From NCBI GenBank assembly GCA_913050115.1, contig CAJWZU010000006.1:1-64000 (forward strand): a stretch of 64,000 nt of DNA, given 5' to 3'. The stretch is from an uncultured Cellvibrionales bacterium (lineage in GTDB: Bacteria > Pseudomonadota > Gammaproteobacteria > Pseudomonadales > Cellvibrionaceae). Below are positions 1 to 9,759 of this stretch, in pieces. A program made the translations under genes and the position numbers. The notes below the pieces were generated by a model that was not told the origin of the DNA, did no database searches, and saw only the letters and a program-made list of their open reading frames with translations. Numbering within the stretch: the stretch's first letter is position 1; each line of letters begins with the position of its first letter.

Positions 1-1184
1 AACACCAGCATGCCACCAGCCTCAATACGCCCTCGACTGATGACATCTTCGGGGGGAAAATCGATTTGACCCGCTTCACTCATTACCGCCAGATAAGTCT
101 CTGTCTGCACCGAGCGCAGAGGCCTGAGACCGAGACGGTCAAGTCGCGCACCAACTTTGACCCCATCAGAAAAAATCAGTGCAGCAGGGCCGTCGTTTTT
201 TTCTTCGCAGAGACTAAAATACTCAAGCATAGCGCGCACATCGCCAGAGTAACTGTCATCGTTTTCCCAAGCTGGTGGCATCATTGCCAATATGGCTTCA
301 TCAATATCGAGCCGATCTTCGAGTACTCGACGCCCTAACGTTTGATCAAGACGTGCCGAATCCGACTGACCTGGTGGAAAAATTATCTTCTTATTATTTT
401 GCCGAGCGATAGCGTCCTCACTCAAGCGATTTTTTTTATCGGTATTCAATTCACCATTGTGCGCCATGCGTCGAAAAGGCTGAGCAAACATCGGGTTAGG
501 CGCGGTGTTAGTCGAGAAACGCGTGTGAAAAAATAACGTATGCACTTGATGTTCTGGGTGGCTCAGATCCTCAAAATAAGGCATCACCTCCCAAGAATTA
601 AGACGACCTTTATAGACCTGAGTTCGACAACTCATCGACAGCGGATACAGCCCGCTCAAGCTTTCGCGGGTAAAAGCGGGAGCTTCGATATCCAACAGAG
701 CTTCATCGATCTGATCGGCAAAAGCATCTACATCAACAGTGTCTTGTGGACAACCAAACACCACCTGATAAAGCGGCAGCTGAGCTTTTAGCGATGCAGC
801 ATTAACGGCGTCAGGATTAACAGGAATATTGCGCCAGAGCAGCACCGGCATAGAAAAATTAGCCAGTGTCGTGCGTATGAGCTGTTCAGCCTCTGCAAAA
901 CCAGCACTAGAAGTTGGCAAAAAAAAGTTACCCACTCCAAACTCGCCCAACTGCAGCGTATTATCACTGCATAAATGACGGAAAAAAGCCAACGATAGGT
1001 CTATATTTACGCCAGCACCATCGCCAATACCCTCGGCGCTCATGCCGCCACGGTGAGGAATTTTGCATAGGGCTTGATGTGATAGCTGCAGCAGCTCTTG
1101 AGTCTGCTCGCTGCGCTTGTTAGTTATAAACCCCACACCACAACTGGAGTGCTCGCGAGAGGCGTCATATAAAGTGCGTGTCAT
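1..1184 (-). CDS. gltB: Glutamate synthase large-subunit family, glutaminase domain (partial, 3' end outside window)
   Basis: This is the first 394 residues of a class II glutamine amidotransferase of the GltB family. It continues past the left edge, so only the glutaminase domain is seen. Translation from the ATG at 1184 gives a short N-terminal stretch and then SSCGVGF, where Cys15 would become the N-terminal nucleophile after propeptide removal, as in other glutamate synthases. Further family marks are PHRGGMSAEG, GDGAGV, FHTRFSTNT and AHNGELNT. In the family this domain releases ammonia from glutamine and channels it to an FMN/Fe-S synthase domain that aminates 2-oxoglutarate. The synthase half and a gltD partner cannot be checked here, so another GltB-like enzyme is possible. 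Confidence 0.88.
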   Translation of the reverse strand, partial: MTRTLYDASREHSSCGVGFITNKRSEQTQELLQLSHQALCKIPHRGGMSAEGIGDGAGVNIDLSLAFFRHLCSDNTLQLGEFGVGNFFLPTSSAGFAEAEQLIRTTLANFSMPVLLWRNIPVNPDAVNAASLKAQLPLYQVVFGCPQDTVDVDAFADQIDEALLDIEAPAFTRESLSGLYPLSMSCRTQVYKGRLNSWEVMPYFEDLSHPEHQVHTLFFHTRFSTNTAPNPMFAQPFRRMAHNGELNTDKKNRLSEDAIARQNNKKIIFPPGQSDSARLDQTLGRRVLEDRLDIDEAILAMMPPAWENDDSYSGDVRAMLEYFSLCEEKNDGPAALIFSDGVKVGARLDRLGLRPLRSVQTETYLAVMSEAGQIDFPPEDVISRGRIEAGGMLV

Positions 1185-1487
1185 TCTAATGAACCTCGTC
1201 TTGCAATCGGCACAGGAAAAGGAAAAAGAAAAGCCGATATTCGGGGCCCTCAGTCAGCTGAGAGCCCGATTCCGCCGCAGCGGCCGAGAAGTCTAACCAA
1301 AGAAGATACAAATCACAACAATAATGATTCGCATTAATATCTATACAAAATGCATCAAGTAAGTCAGTTAGTCATTTTTGTACTGATAGAGTCGGTTAGC
1401 CCACTTACAGTAGTTTTACGCCCAGAAAACATGATTGGACCAACTAAACAAAAGCAATTAAGCTCTTTTTATTATTACATTGTATTT
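1185..1487 (-). promoter_or_regulatory. gltB leader and upstream region with a hairpin
   Basis: This 303-base gap holds no gene. On the minus strand it is the gltB leader. At 1244-1267 there is a hairpin with 10-base arms (GGGCCCTCAG on the plus strand, one mismatch, loop TCAG). Reading toward gltB it is followed by a pyrimidine-rich stretch, CTTTTCTTTTTCC, about 40 bases before the start codon. A second GC-rich foldable segment, GCCGCTGCGGC, lies just upstream. An attenuator or a structured leader is possible. No riboswitch class was recognised. Confidence 0.4.
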
Positions 1488-2630
1488 TTAGTCACGAGCA
1501 TCGTAATAACTCTGTTCTGACAGCTCGTGATAATTTTTCGCGCCCTCGGCAAACTCACGATAATGTTGGTAGATGCGAGCAAAGCTTTCATCTTTCGCCG
1601 ACATATCGGCATACATTTTATCGCTAGTCACTTTTAAGTAATCGATTACTGACTGCGGCAACCGCTCAACTTTCACGCCGTGCACCTCAACCAACTCCTG
1701 TAATGCAGAATTATTGCGAGCGGTGTACTCGTCAAGCATATCTTGGTTTACTGCCCGCGAGGCCATCTCGATTATCTGCTGTAAATCTTCAGGCAACGAC
1801 TCATAAGCGGTTTTATTCACCATTAACTCGAGTGTCGGGCCGGGCTCATGCCAACCTGGGTAGTAGTAATGTTTAGCTATCTGTTGAAAACCAAACGCTA
1901 AGTCGTTGTAGGGACCAACCCATTCCACCGCGTCAATCACACCCGTCTGCAGAGATGTGTATAACTCACCGCCAGGAATATTCACTGCGGTGCCACCAGC
2001 GCGATTCCATACTTCACCGGCGAGGCCTGGAATACGCATTTTCAGACCTTTGATATCATCGACACTGTTAATTTCTTTGTTGAACCAGCCTGCCATCTGT
2101 ACACCCGTATTTCCCGCTGGAAACGGTATTAAATCAAAAGGCTCATACAGTTTGCGCCACAATTCAAGACCACCACCGTAACGCAGCCAGCCATTCATTT
2201 CTTGTGCGTTCATACCGAAAGGGACCGAGGTAAAAAATGGCGAAGCCGGGATTTTGCCCTTCCAATAGTACGCCGCACTGTGACCCATTTCGGCAGCACC
2301 ACTCGATACCGCATCAAATACACCCAATGCCGGTACCAACTGACCACCGCCATACACTTTTACCTGTAAACGGCCACCACTGGCTTCATTAACATATTTG
2401 GCGAAGTTCTCCGCGGCACTGCCTAGCCCTGGAAAGTTTTTCGGCCAAGTCGTGACCATGCGCCACTTATAAACTTTTTGTGGCTGCGCCGAGATTTCAG
2501 CTGTGGATAACTTAACGGATTTATCATCTGATTTTTCCACCACCAACAGTGCAAATAGCAGCACCACAAGGGCGACTAACCCAAGAATGATGGCGGGGGA
2601 GTAATTTAGTTTTTCTGTTTGTGCGTTCAT
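1488..2630 (-). CDS. TRAP transporter solute-binding protein (DctP/TakP family)
   Basis: This is a 380-residue periplasmic receptor of the TRAP (tripartite ATP-independent periplasmic) family, closest in pattern to receptors for 2-oxo acids and similar carboxylates. Family marks are WRMVTTWPKNFPGLG, the loop GLKMRIPGLAGEVW, GGELYTSLQTGVIDAVEWVG and YYPGWHEPGPTLELMVNK. Residues 13-30 form a single hydrophobic segment with no obvious signal-peptidase or twin-arginine motif, so the protein may be membrane-anchored. No dctQ or dctM membrane genes lie beside it, so its permease must be elsewhere. The ligand cannot be assigned from sequence alone. It shares the strand with gltB but is separated from it by 303 bases. 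Confidence 0.9.
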   Translation of the reverse strand: MNAQTEKLNYSPAIILGLVALVVLLFALLVVEKSDDKSVKLSTAEISAQPQKVYKWRMVTTWPKNFPGLGSAAENFAKYVNEASGGRLQVKVYGGGQLVPALGVFDAVSSGAAEMGHSAAYYWKGKIPASPFFTSVPFGMNAQEMNGWLRYGGGLELWRKLYEPFDLIPFPAGNTGVQMAGWFNKEINSVDDIKGLKMRIPGLAGEVWNRAGGTAVNIPGGELYTSLQTGVIDAVEWVGPYNDLAFGFQQIAKHYYYPGWHEPGPTLELMVNKTAYESLPEDLQQIIEMASRAVNQDMLDEYTARNNSALQELVEVHGVKVERLPQSVIDYLKVTSDKMYADMSAKDESFARIYQHYREFAEGAKNYHELSEQSYYDARD

Positions 2631-2722
2631 TATTATTTTTCTTGTTTAATAAAAGAATTACGGGGAATCAAGAAGGAGTGATTTTTATTCGCTGGCAAGA
2701 AAAAACCGCGCGCAAAGGAGGA

Positions 2723-2806
2723 GTGTATATCGCCACGGATGGCGTGTATGCAGATTTTGCAGGAGCAAAAATCGCCACCTCAGGTCGCTCCTTTACATCC
2801 ATGTAA
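2723..2806. repeat. Intergenic element rich in small inverted repeats (possible dispersed repeat)
   Basis: The 244-base gap between uvrD and the TRAP gene contains a dense run of short palindromes. They are CGCCA-cgga-TGGCG, GATTTTGC-agga-GCAAAAATC (one bulge), AGGAGC paired with a later GCTCCT, and TTACAT-cc-ATGTAA at 2793-2806. On the plus strand a GTG at 2723 after AAAGGAGG would open 27 codons, but the peptide looks like structure-driven sequence rather than a protein. Its style resembles dispersed intergenic repeats of marine gammaproteobacteria. I found no second copy in this window, so repeat status is inferred. Confidence 0.35.
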
Positions 2807-2874
2807 GCGCGACATACCGTTCATCCTGAACATAAGCACGGATCTGACGCCGCCAGAGGACCAAAAGCGCCCTT

Positions 2875-5061
2875 CTAAATCGCGGTAAGCTTGGCGTATT
2901 GGACCACTAGCCACTTGGTTCCCGGCTCATCGAATTTAACCTGCACTCGTGCATTTGCTCCAGAACCTTCGAAATGCAAAATAGTACCCTCACCAAAGAT
3001 CTTGTGTTGCACACGCTGACCCAAACTAAAACCGGTATCGTCACCCTGATCACTCATAGTGGCAATGCGCATTGGCCGCTTGCGATTAAAGCTAACTGGA
3101 CGGCTAATTTCCGTTTTTAAACGCACCTCTTCAATGACTTTTTCAGGAATTTCTTTAACGAAACGAGATACCTGATTGAAAGTTTCAGTACCATAAAGAC
3201 GCCGGCTCTCGGCATAAGTTATGTATAATTTTTGCATGGCGCGGGTTATACCGACATAAGCAAGGCGGCGCTCTTCCTCTAAACGGCCCGGCTCTTCCAG
3301 TGACATTTTATGTGGAAAAAGCCCTTCTTCAACGCCAGCTAAAAATACCAGTGGAAACTCCAAACCTTTAGCCGAGTGCAAGGTCATCATTTGCACCGCA
3401 TCTTCAAATTCATCCGCCTGGGCATCGCCGGCATCTAATGCAGCGCTGTCGAGAAATTGCTGCAGTGGGGTTAAATCTTCCTCGCCCTCATCTTGGTCGC
3501 CGGCAACAAAGGCACCACACGCATTAATAAGCTCTTCTAAGTTTTCCGCGCGCGCCTGACCCTTCTCGCCCTTCTCGGATTTGTGAAATTCAAATAGGCC
3601 AGTCTTCTTCAGCATCTGGTCGGCAATAACTTCTAAGGTTTTGCCTTCAGTGCTAACTTGTAATTCGGTAACGGTTTGCATGAAAGCTAGCACGGCATTG
3701 CCAGCGCGAGCGGCGAACACTTTTTTATCAACCATCTTGGTCGAGGCCTGCCACATACTGCAGCCCTGCTCGCGAGCAAACAGTCGAATGTTATCCACAG
3801 TCTTACCACCAACACCGCGGGTAGGCGTATTGACTACTCGCTCAAAGGCAGCATCGTCTTCTGGATTAGCAATCAGGCGTAAATAAGCCAGGGCATTGCG
3901 AATCTCTAAGCGTTCGTAGAAACGCTGGCCACCATAGATTCGATAAGGCACAGCTTCACGCAATAACGCTTCCTCTAAAATGCGTGACTGAGCGTTAGAT
4001 CGGTAAAGAATAGCGCAGGACTCTTTTTTGTTGCCCTTTCGACACCACTGTTCAATTTGCTCAACAATAAAGCGCGCTTCATCCTGTTCATTAAAGCCGG
4101 CATACAGCGACACTTTATCGCCAGTATCACCCTCGGTGAACAACGTTTTACCTAAGCGACCACTGTTGTTACTAATCACACCATTGGCGGCTTCAAGAAT
4201 ATTTTTGGTCGAGCGATAGTTTTGCTCTAACTTAACCGTCTCGGCCTTGACGAAGTCTTCGGTGAAACGCTGAATGTTCTCGATCTTGGCGCCACGCCAG
4301 CCATAAATAGACTGATCGTCGTCGCCCACGGCGGTCACACCACTATTGGCACCGAGTACCCGCAACCAAGCGTATTGAATGGTGTTGGTATCTTGGAACT
4401 CGTCCACCAAAATAAACGGGAAACGCTGCTGGTAATGTTTCAGCACATCAGGGTTATGCAACCACAGTTCGTGCGCACGCAAAAGTAGCTCGCCAAAATC
4501 GACCATACCTCCGCGCTGACAGGCTTCTTCATAAGTACGGTAAATATTCAGCATGGTCTGCTGATAGGGGTCCGCCGTCTCTTGAATGTGATCCGGGCGC
4601 AGACCCTCGTCTTTTTGCGCGTTAATAAACCACTGCGCCTGCTTCGGTGGCCAGCGGGTATCGTCTAGCTGCAACTGCGAGCAAACACGCTTGACCAGTC
4701 GCAACTGGTCATCGCTGTCGAGAATCTGAAAGTTCTGCGGCAGCTTAGCCTCACGCCAATGCTGCTTTAATAGACGATGAGCAGTACCATGAAATGTGCC
4801 TACCCAGAGGCCTCGAGGGTCCATACCCAGCACACTTTCAAGCCGAGCACGCATTTCCTTGGCGGCTTTATTGGTAAATGTTACCGCCAAAATAGAATAG
4901 GGCGATACCTGCTCAACCTGTATCAACCAAGCGATACGGTGTACCAGTACTCGAGTCTTGCCCGAGCCAGCACCGGCCAATATCAGCTGATTACCCGCTG
5001 GCGCTGATACGGCCAGACGCTGAGGTTCATTCAGACCGTCGATAAGGGTTGAAACATCCAT
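2875..5061 (-). CDS. uvrD: DNA helicase II
   Basis: This is a superfamily 1A 3'-5' helicase of 728 residues, the usual UvrD length (E. coli 720). UvrD unwinds DNA in nucleotide excision and mismatch repair. Motifs in order are Walker A (GAGSGKT), DEFQDTN, GDDDQSIYGWRGA, the motif IV region EQNYRST, TLHSAKGLEFPLVF and EERRLAYVGITRA. The C-terminus carries the Tudor-like segment GQRVQHKIFGEGTI that in UvrD contacts RNA polymerase. The ATG at 5061 (MDVSTLIDGLN) matches the family start. An in-frame TTG 18 bases upstream is less likely. The gene has its own upstream gap after glmU. Confidence 0.96.
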   Translation of the reverse strand: MDVSTLIDGLNEPQRLAVSAPAGNQLILAGAGSGKTRVLVHRIAWLIQVEQVSPYSILAVTFTNKAAKEMRARLESVLGMDPRGLWVGTFHGTAHRLLKQHWREAKLPQNFQILDSDDQLRLVKRVCSQLQLDDTRWPPKQAQWFINAQKDEGLRPDHIQETADPYQQTMLNIYRTYEEACQRGGMVDFGELLLRAHELWLHNPDVLKHYQQRFPFILVDEFQDTNTIQYAWLRVLGANSGVTAVGDDDQSIYGWRGAKIENIQRFTEDFVKAETVKLEQNYRSTKNILEAANGVISNNSGRLGKTLFTEGDTGDKVSLYAGFNEQDEARFIVEQIEQWCRKGNKKESCAILYRSNAQSRILEEALLREAVPYRIYGGQRFYERLEIRNALAYLRLIANPEDDAAFERVVNTPTRGVGGKTVDNIRLFAREQGCSMWQASTKMVDKKVFAARAGNAVLAFMQTVTELQVSTEGKTLEVIADQMLKKTGLFEFHKSEKGEKGQARAENLEELINACGAFVAGDQDEGEEDLTPLQQFLDSAALDAGDAQADEFEDAVQMMTLHSAKGLEFPLVFLAGVEEGLFPHKMSLEEPGRLEEERRLAYVGITRAMQKLYITYAESRRLYGTETFNQVSRFVKEIPEKVIEEVRLKTEISRPVSFNRKRPMRIATMSDQGDDTGFSLGQRVQHKIFGEGTILHFEGSGANARVQVKFDEPGTKWLVVQYAKLTAI

Positions 5062-5119
5062 GGGGAGACCTGCGGGCAATTAATGTAATTGACTGTATAT
5101 TAACACAGCTTTAAATATA

Positions 5120-5158
5120 TAAAAAAAGCCTGACCTAGATACAGCAGATCAGGATTTT
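5120..5158 (-). terminator. Rho-independent terminator of glmU
   Basis: Read on the minus strand, CCTGATC pairs with GGTCAGG (7 base pairs with one wobble). The stem is followed by CTTTTTTT and lies just downstream of the glmU stop codon. Confidence 0.7.
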
Positions 5159-5180
5159 GTGGTGGATAAGTTTCTGATCT

Positions 5181-6542
5181 TTAGTGCTTCTTTGAAGGTC
5201 TCACCCAGCCGTCAATATTGCGCTGCTTGGCCCTTGAAACAGCTAGCTGATTTTTACCAACACTGTTGGAAATAACTGAACCGGCACCAGTAGTGGAGCC
5301 ATCGGCCAATGTCACTGGGGCAACCAGCGCTGTATTGGTACCAACAAAGACATTGTTGCCGATTTCTGTTTTAAACTTATTGGCACCGTCGTAATTACAA
5401 GTGATAACACCGGCACCTAGATTACAGCCGCTACCGACAACAGTGTCACCGACATAGGACAGATGATTGACCTTAGAATTAACACCGATTACTGCTTTTT
5501 TGGTTTCCACAAAGTTGCCGATCTTCACGCCTGATTGCAACTCAGTACCGGGGCGTAAACGAGCATATGGACCCACCTCACAATCATTAGCAACCGTCGC
5601 ATCATCGATCATTGAGTTGGCTTTGATCACCGTATTATCACCGATCACAGCATTTTTAATGACGCAGTTAGGGCCAACTACAACACCATTACCCAGCTTT
5701 ACTTCGCCTTCGAATACACAGTTCACATCGATATGAACGTCGCGACCTACTGCTATTGAGCCACGGCAGTCGAAACGCATGGGGTCCATCATGGTGACAC
5801 CATTGACCATAAGGTCCTCAGCAATACTTTGCTGAAAATGGCGCTCTAACATAGCCTGCTGCATGCGATTGTTAACACCCAGCACTTCCATCTCGGATTC
5901 GGCTTTGGCGGTAGCAATAGCGATGCCTTTTTCATGGGCGATAGCAATCATATCCGTGAGATAATATTCACCCGATGAATTTTTATTGCTAATTAAGTGC
6001 AACCAAGCTTTTAGATGGGAGCCCTTAAACGCCATAACACCGGTGTTTATTTCGCAAATCTCGAGCTGCTCGCATGTAGCATCTTTATGCTCAACAATCG
6101 CAATAACTTCGCCGTTGTGATCACGCACAATACGACCGTAACCGGTGGCATTGTCAATATCTAGGGTCAATAAGCCCATAGAATTAGCACTGACTTGAGC
6201 GACTAGATCGGTCAGTGTTGATTGTTTAATGAGTGGTACATCGCCGCACAAAATAATCACAACAGCATCGTCACGCAATAAATGCTCAACCTGTTGTACT
6301 GCATGGCCGGTGCCTAACTGCTCGGTTTGCATGACAAATTTTACATCGCTGGCAGCCACTGTTTGCTCCACAAGTTCAGAGCCGTGACCGATCACCACGT
6401 TAAGATTGTCGGCACCCACTTTGCGAGCAGTATCCAGCACATGCGACAACATTGGCTTACCCGCAATGGTGTGCAAAACTTTGGGTTGATCAGACTTCAT
6501 GCGCGTGCCTTTACCGGCCGCAAGAACAACGATATCGAGCAT
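5181..6542 (-). CDS. glmU: Bifunctional GlcNAc-1-P uridyltransferase / GlcN-1-P acetyltransferase
   Basis: GlmU makes UDP-GlcNAc for peptidoglycan and lipid A, first acetylating glucosamine-1-phosphate and then adding UMP. The 453-residue length is normal. The N-terminal nucleotidyltransferase has LAAGKGTRMKSDQPKVLH, QLGTGHAV and GDVPL. From about residue 250 the protein is a left-handed beta helix of hexapeptide repeats with RLRPGTEL, GNFVETKKA and NHLSYVGD, the acetyltransferase signature. It starts at an ATG preceded by AAAGGA. It follows the atp operon on the same strand, as in many gammaproteobacteria, but a terminator and a large leader hairpin separate them, so it is probably transcribed separately. 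Confidence 0.97.
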   Translation of the reverse strand: MLDIVVLAAGKGTRMKSDQPKVLHTIAGKPMLSHVLDTARKVGADNLNVVIGHGSELVEQTVAASDVKFVMQTEQLGTGHAVQQVEHLLRDDAVVIILCGDVPLIKQSTLTDLVAQVSANSMGLLTLDIDNATGYGRIVRDHNGEVIAIVEHKDATCEQLEICEINTGVMAFKGSHLKAWLHLISNKNSSGEYYLTDMIAIAHEKGIAIATAKAESEMEVLGVNNRMQQAMLERHFQQSIAEDLMVNGVTMMDPMRFDCRGSIAVGRDVHIDVNCVFEGEVKLGNGVVVGPNCVIKNAVIGDNTVIKANSMIDDATVANDCEVGPYARLRPGTELQSGVKIGNFVETKKAVIGVNSKVNHLSYVGDTVVGSGCNLGAGVITCNYDGANKFKTEIGNNVFVGTNTALVAPVTLADGSTTGAGSVISNSVGKNQLAVSRAKQRNIDGWVRPSKKH

Positions 6543-6559
6543 TTTTTAATCCTTTGAAA

Positions 6560-6607
6560 AAGCTAAACGGGAAGAGCGTATTTAAGCTCGCACTTCCCGT
6601 TTAGCTT
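6560..6607 (-). promoter_or_regulatory. Large hairpin in the glmU leader
   Basis: A perfect 15-base inverted repeat (AAGCTAAACGGGAAG at 6560-6574, complement at 6593-6607) encloses an 18-base loop that itself contains GAGC/GCTC. It ends 18 bases before the glmU start codon and just upstream of its AAAGGA ribosome site. No U-tract follows, so it is not a simple terminator. mRNA stabilisation, processing or translation control are possible roles. Confidence 0.5.
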
Positions 6608-6743
6608 CTAGTTATTATGAGTACCGCAGTACATCTTAACATTGCCACTAGCGCTGTCCTGACTCTCACAGCATAGGAGCCACATGGATTTGGAAAGTGC
6701 CGATGTTACACGGAGCAGTCATCGGCCAGTATATCCCGTAGAT

Positions 6744-6778
6744 AAAAAAAGGGGCGGCATCTCTGCCACCCCTTTTTA
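6744..6778 (-). terminator. Terminator of the ATP synthase operon
   Basis: The stem GGGGxGGCA/TGCCxCCCC (one internal mismatch, loop TCTC) is flanked by A and T tracts. On the minus strand it ends in CCCCTTTTTTT, 28 bases past the atpC stop codon. The symmetry would allow it to work in both directions. Confidence 0.88.
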
Positions 6779-6805
6779 TTAGATAATCATTTCACTTTCG
6801 TAAAA

Positions 6806-7231
6806 TTACTTACCTGTTCTTTTACGTATAGCTTGTAGCGTACGCAATTGCGCGGCAGCTTCTGCCAACTGAGTAGCTGCACTGGCGTAGTCGAATTCTG
6901 TCGACTGGTCCTGCATTCTCTTCTCAGCATCTTTCTTGGCATCAAGCGCTGCGGCTTCATCCATATCGTCGGCACGCAAGGCGGTATCAGCCAGTACAGT
7001 AACCGCGTACGGCTGCACTTCCAAAAATCCGCCCGAGACGTAGTAGACTTCTTCTTCGCCATTTTGCTTAATGACGCGAATTGGACCCGGCTGCAAACTA
7101 GTCAGCAGCGGTGCGTGGCCATAAGCCACACCTACATCACCTTCGGTACCGGCGGCAATAACCATTTCGACCAGGCCAGAGAAAATTTCTTTCTCTGCAC
7201 TGACGATGTCACAGTGGACTGTCATAGCCAT
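6806..7231 (-). CDS. atpC: ATP synthase F1 epsilon subunit
   Basis: This 141-residue protein is the central-stalk epsilon subunit, which links gamma to the c-ring and can inhibit ATP hydrolysis. It shows the N-terminal beta-sandwich ([52 protein letters not shown]) and a C-terminal helical hairpin rich in Ala, Lys and Glu. The first ATG is used because GAGAGG lies 8 bases upstream. It is the last gene of the atp operon. Confidence 0.96.
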   Translation of the reverse strand: MAMTVHCDIVSAEKEIFSGLVEMVIAAGTEGDVGVAYGHAPLLTSLQPGPIRVIKQNGEEEVYYVSGGFLEVQPYAVTVLADTALRADDMDEAAALDAKKDAEKRMQDQSTEFDYASAATQLAEAAAQLRTLQAIRKRTGK

Positions 7232-7312
7232 AATTGTTGCCTCTCATCTTTTGCCTATAGAGCAATGAGCATCGAGACCTGTATACAACAAAGTTATACA
7301 CAGGTCAGCCGA

Positions 7313-8749
<1,437 letters not shown>

Positions 8750-8807
8750 TCAACGTTAAATCTGTTCAAGCGTCAGCTCAGCTCTTCAATCGCTGTGTGT
8801 GCAGGCC

Positions 8808-9668
8808 TTATACGGCCGAGGCACCACTTACGATTTCAGACAATTCTTGGGTAATCGCAGCTTGTCTGGCTTTGTTATAAACCAGTTGCAAGTCGTCGAT
8901 CATATCGCCGGCGTTGTCGGTGGCAGATTTCATTGCCAACATACGCGCCGCCTGCTCACAAGAACCATTTTCTACTACGGCTTGATAAACCTGTGACTCA
9001 ATGTAACGAGTCAGCAAACCTTCAAGCAAATCGCGAGCTTCTGGTTCATAGAGATAATCCCAAGCGTGCTTGAGCTTCTCGTTGTCATCGGCCAGCAAAG
9101 GCAACAACTGATTTACGTGTGGGTTTTGCGTCATCGTGTTAACGAATTCATTGCCCACTAAGTAAATCTTGTCGATTTTGCCTTCTGCGTAAGCATCCAA
9201 CATGACCTTTACGCTACCGATCAAATCGGCCACGCTCGGTGTTTCACCGAGGTCTCGTACAGAGGCAACTACATTGCCTCCATAGCTTTTGAAAAATGCT
9301 CCAGCTTTAGCTCCAATCAAGCACAGGTCAATTTCGACCTCTTGATCAGCCCATTCTTTCATGGACTTAATACCAGCCTTGAACAGGTTGGTGTTTAATC
9401 CACCACACAAACCGCGGTCGGTAGACACCAGAATATAACCCACGCGTTTTACTTCGCGCTCAAGCATAAAGATATGCTTGTACTCTGGTGCTGCGTTAGC
9501 AATATGTCCTACTACCGAGCGAATTCGCTTAGCGTAAGGCTTACCGAGCAGCATGCGTTCTTGTGCTTTACGCATTTTACTAGCAGCAACCATTTCCATG
9601 GCGCTGGTAATCTTCTGCGTACTTTTAATACTCGTAATTTGAGTACGAATTTCTTTTCCGCTTGCCAT
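8808..9668 (-). CDS. atpG: ATP synthase F1 gamma subunit
   Basis: This is the rotating central shaft of F1, 286 residues from the ATG at 9668 ([20 protein letters not shown]), preceded by AGAGG. Eleven extra codons upstream do not match the family. It has the conserved N-terminal helix [18 protein letters not shown], the Rossmann-like part [11 protein letters not shown] and the C-terminal helix [21 protein letters not shown] followed by [16 protein letters not shown]. It lies between atpA and atpD. Confidence 0.97.
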   Translation of the reverse strand: MASGKEIRTQITSIKSTQKITSAMEMVAASKMRKAQERMLLGKPYAKRIRSVVGHIANAAPEYKHIFMLEREVKRVGYILVSTDRGLCGGLNTNLFKAGIKSMKEWADQEVEIDLCLIGAKAGAFFKSYGGNVVASVRDLGETPSVADLIGSVKVMLDAYAEGKIDKIYLVGNEFVNTMTQNPHVNQLLPLLADDNEKLKHAWDYLYEPEARDLLEGLLTRYIESQVYQAVVENGSCEQAARMLAMKSATDNAGDMIDDLQLVYNKARQAAITQELSEIVSGASAV

Positions 9669-9759
9669 ACCAGCCTCTAAACAGAATCGGTTGACTTTCA
9701 ATCACAGAAGGAAGCAAGCTTCCTCCCAATTATTGCCCAAAGGCATTAATTGTTTGTGA

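Noticed and set aside
1320-1338. Fur-box-like AATAATGATTCGCATTAAT upstream of gltB
   Set aside because: Only 13 of 19 positions fit the classic Fur box and the right half is weak. gltB is not a typical Fur target.
2723-2806. 27-codon frame with a good ribosome site in the uvrD-TRAP gap
   Set aside because: The codons follow the palindromic structure of the element. The peptide lacks protein-like features, so the interval is treated as a repeat.
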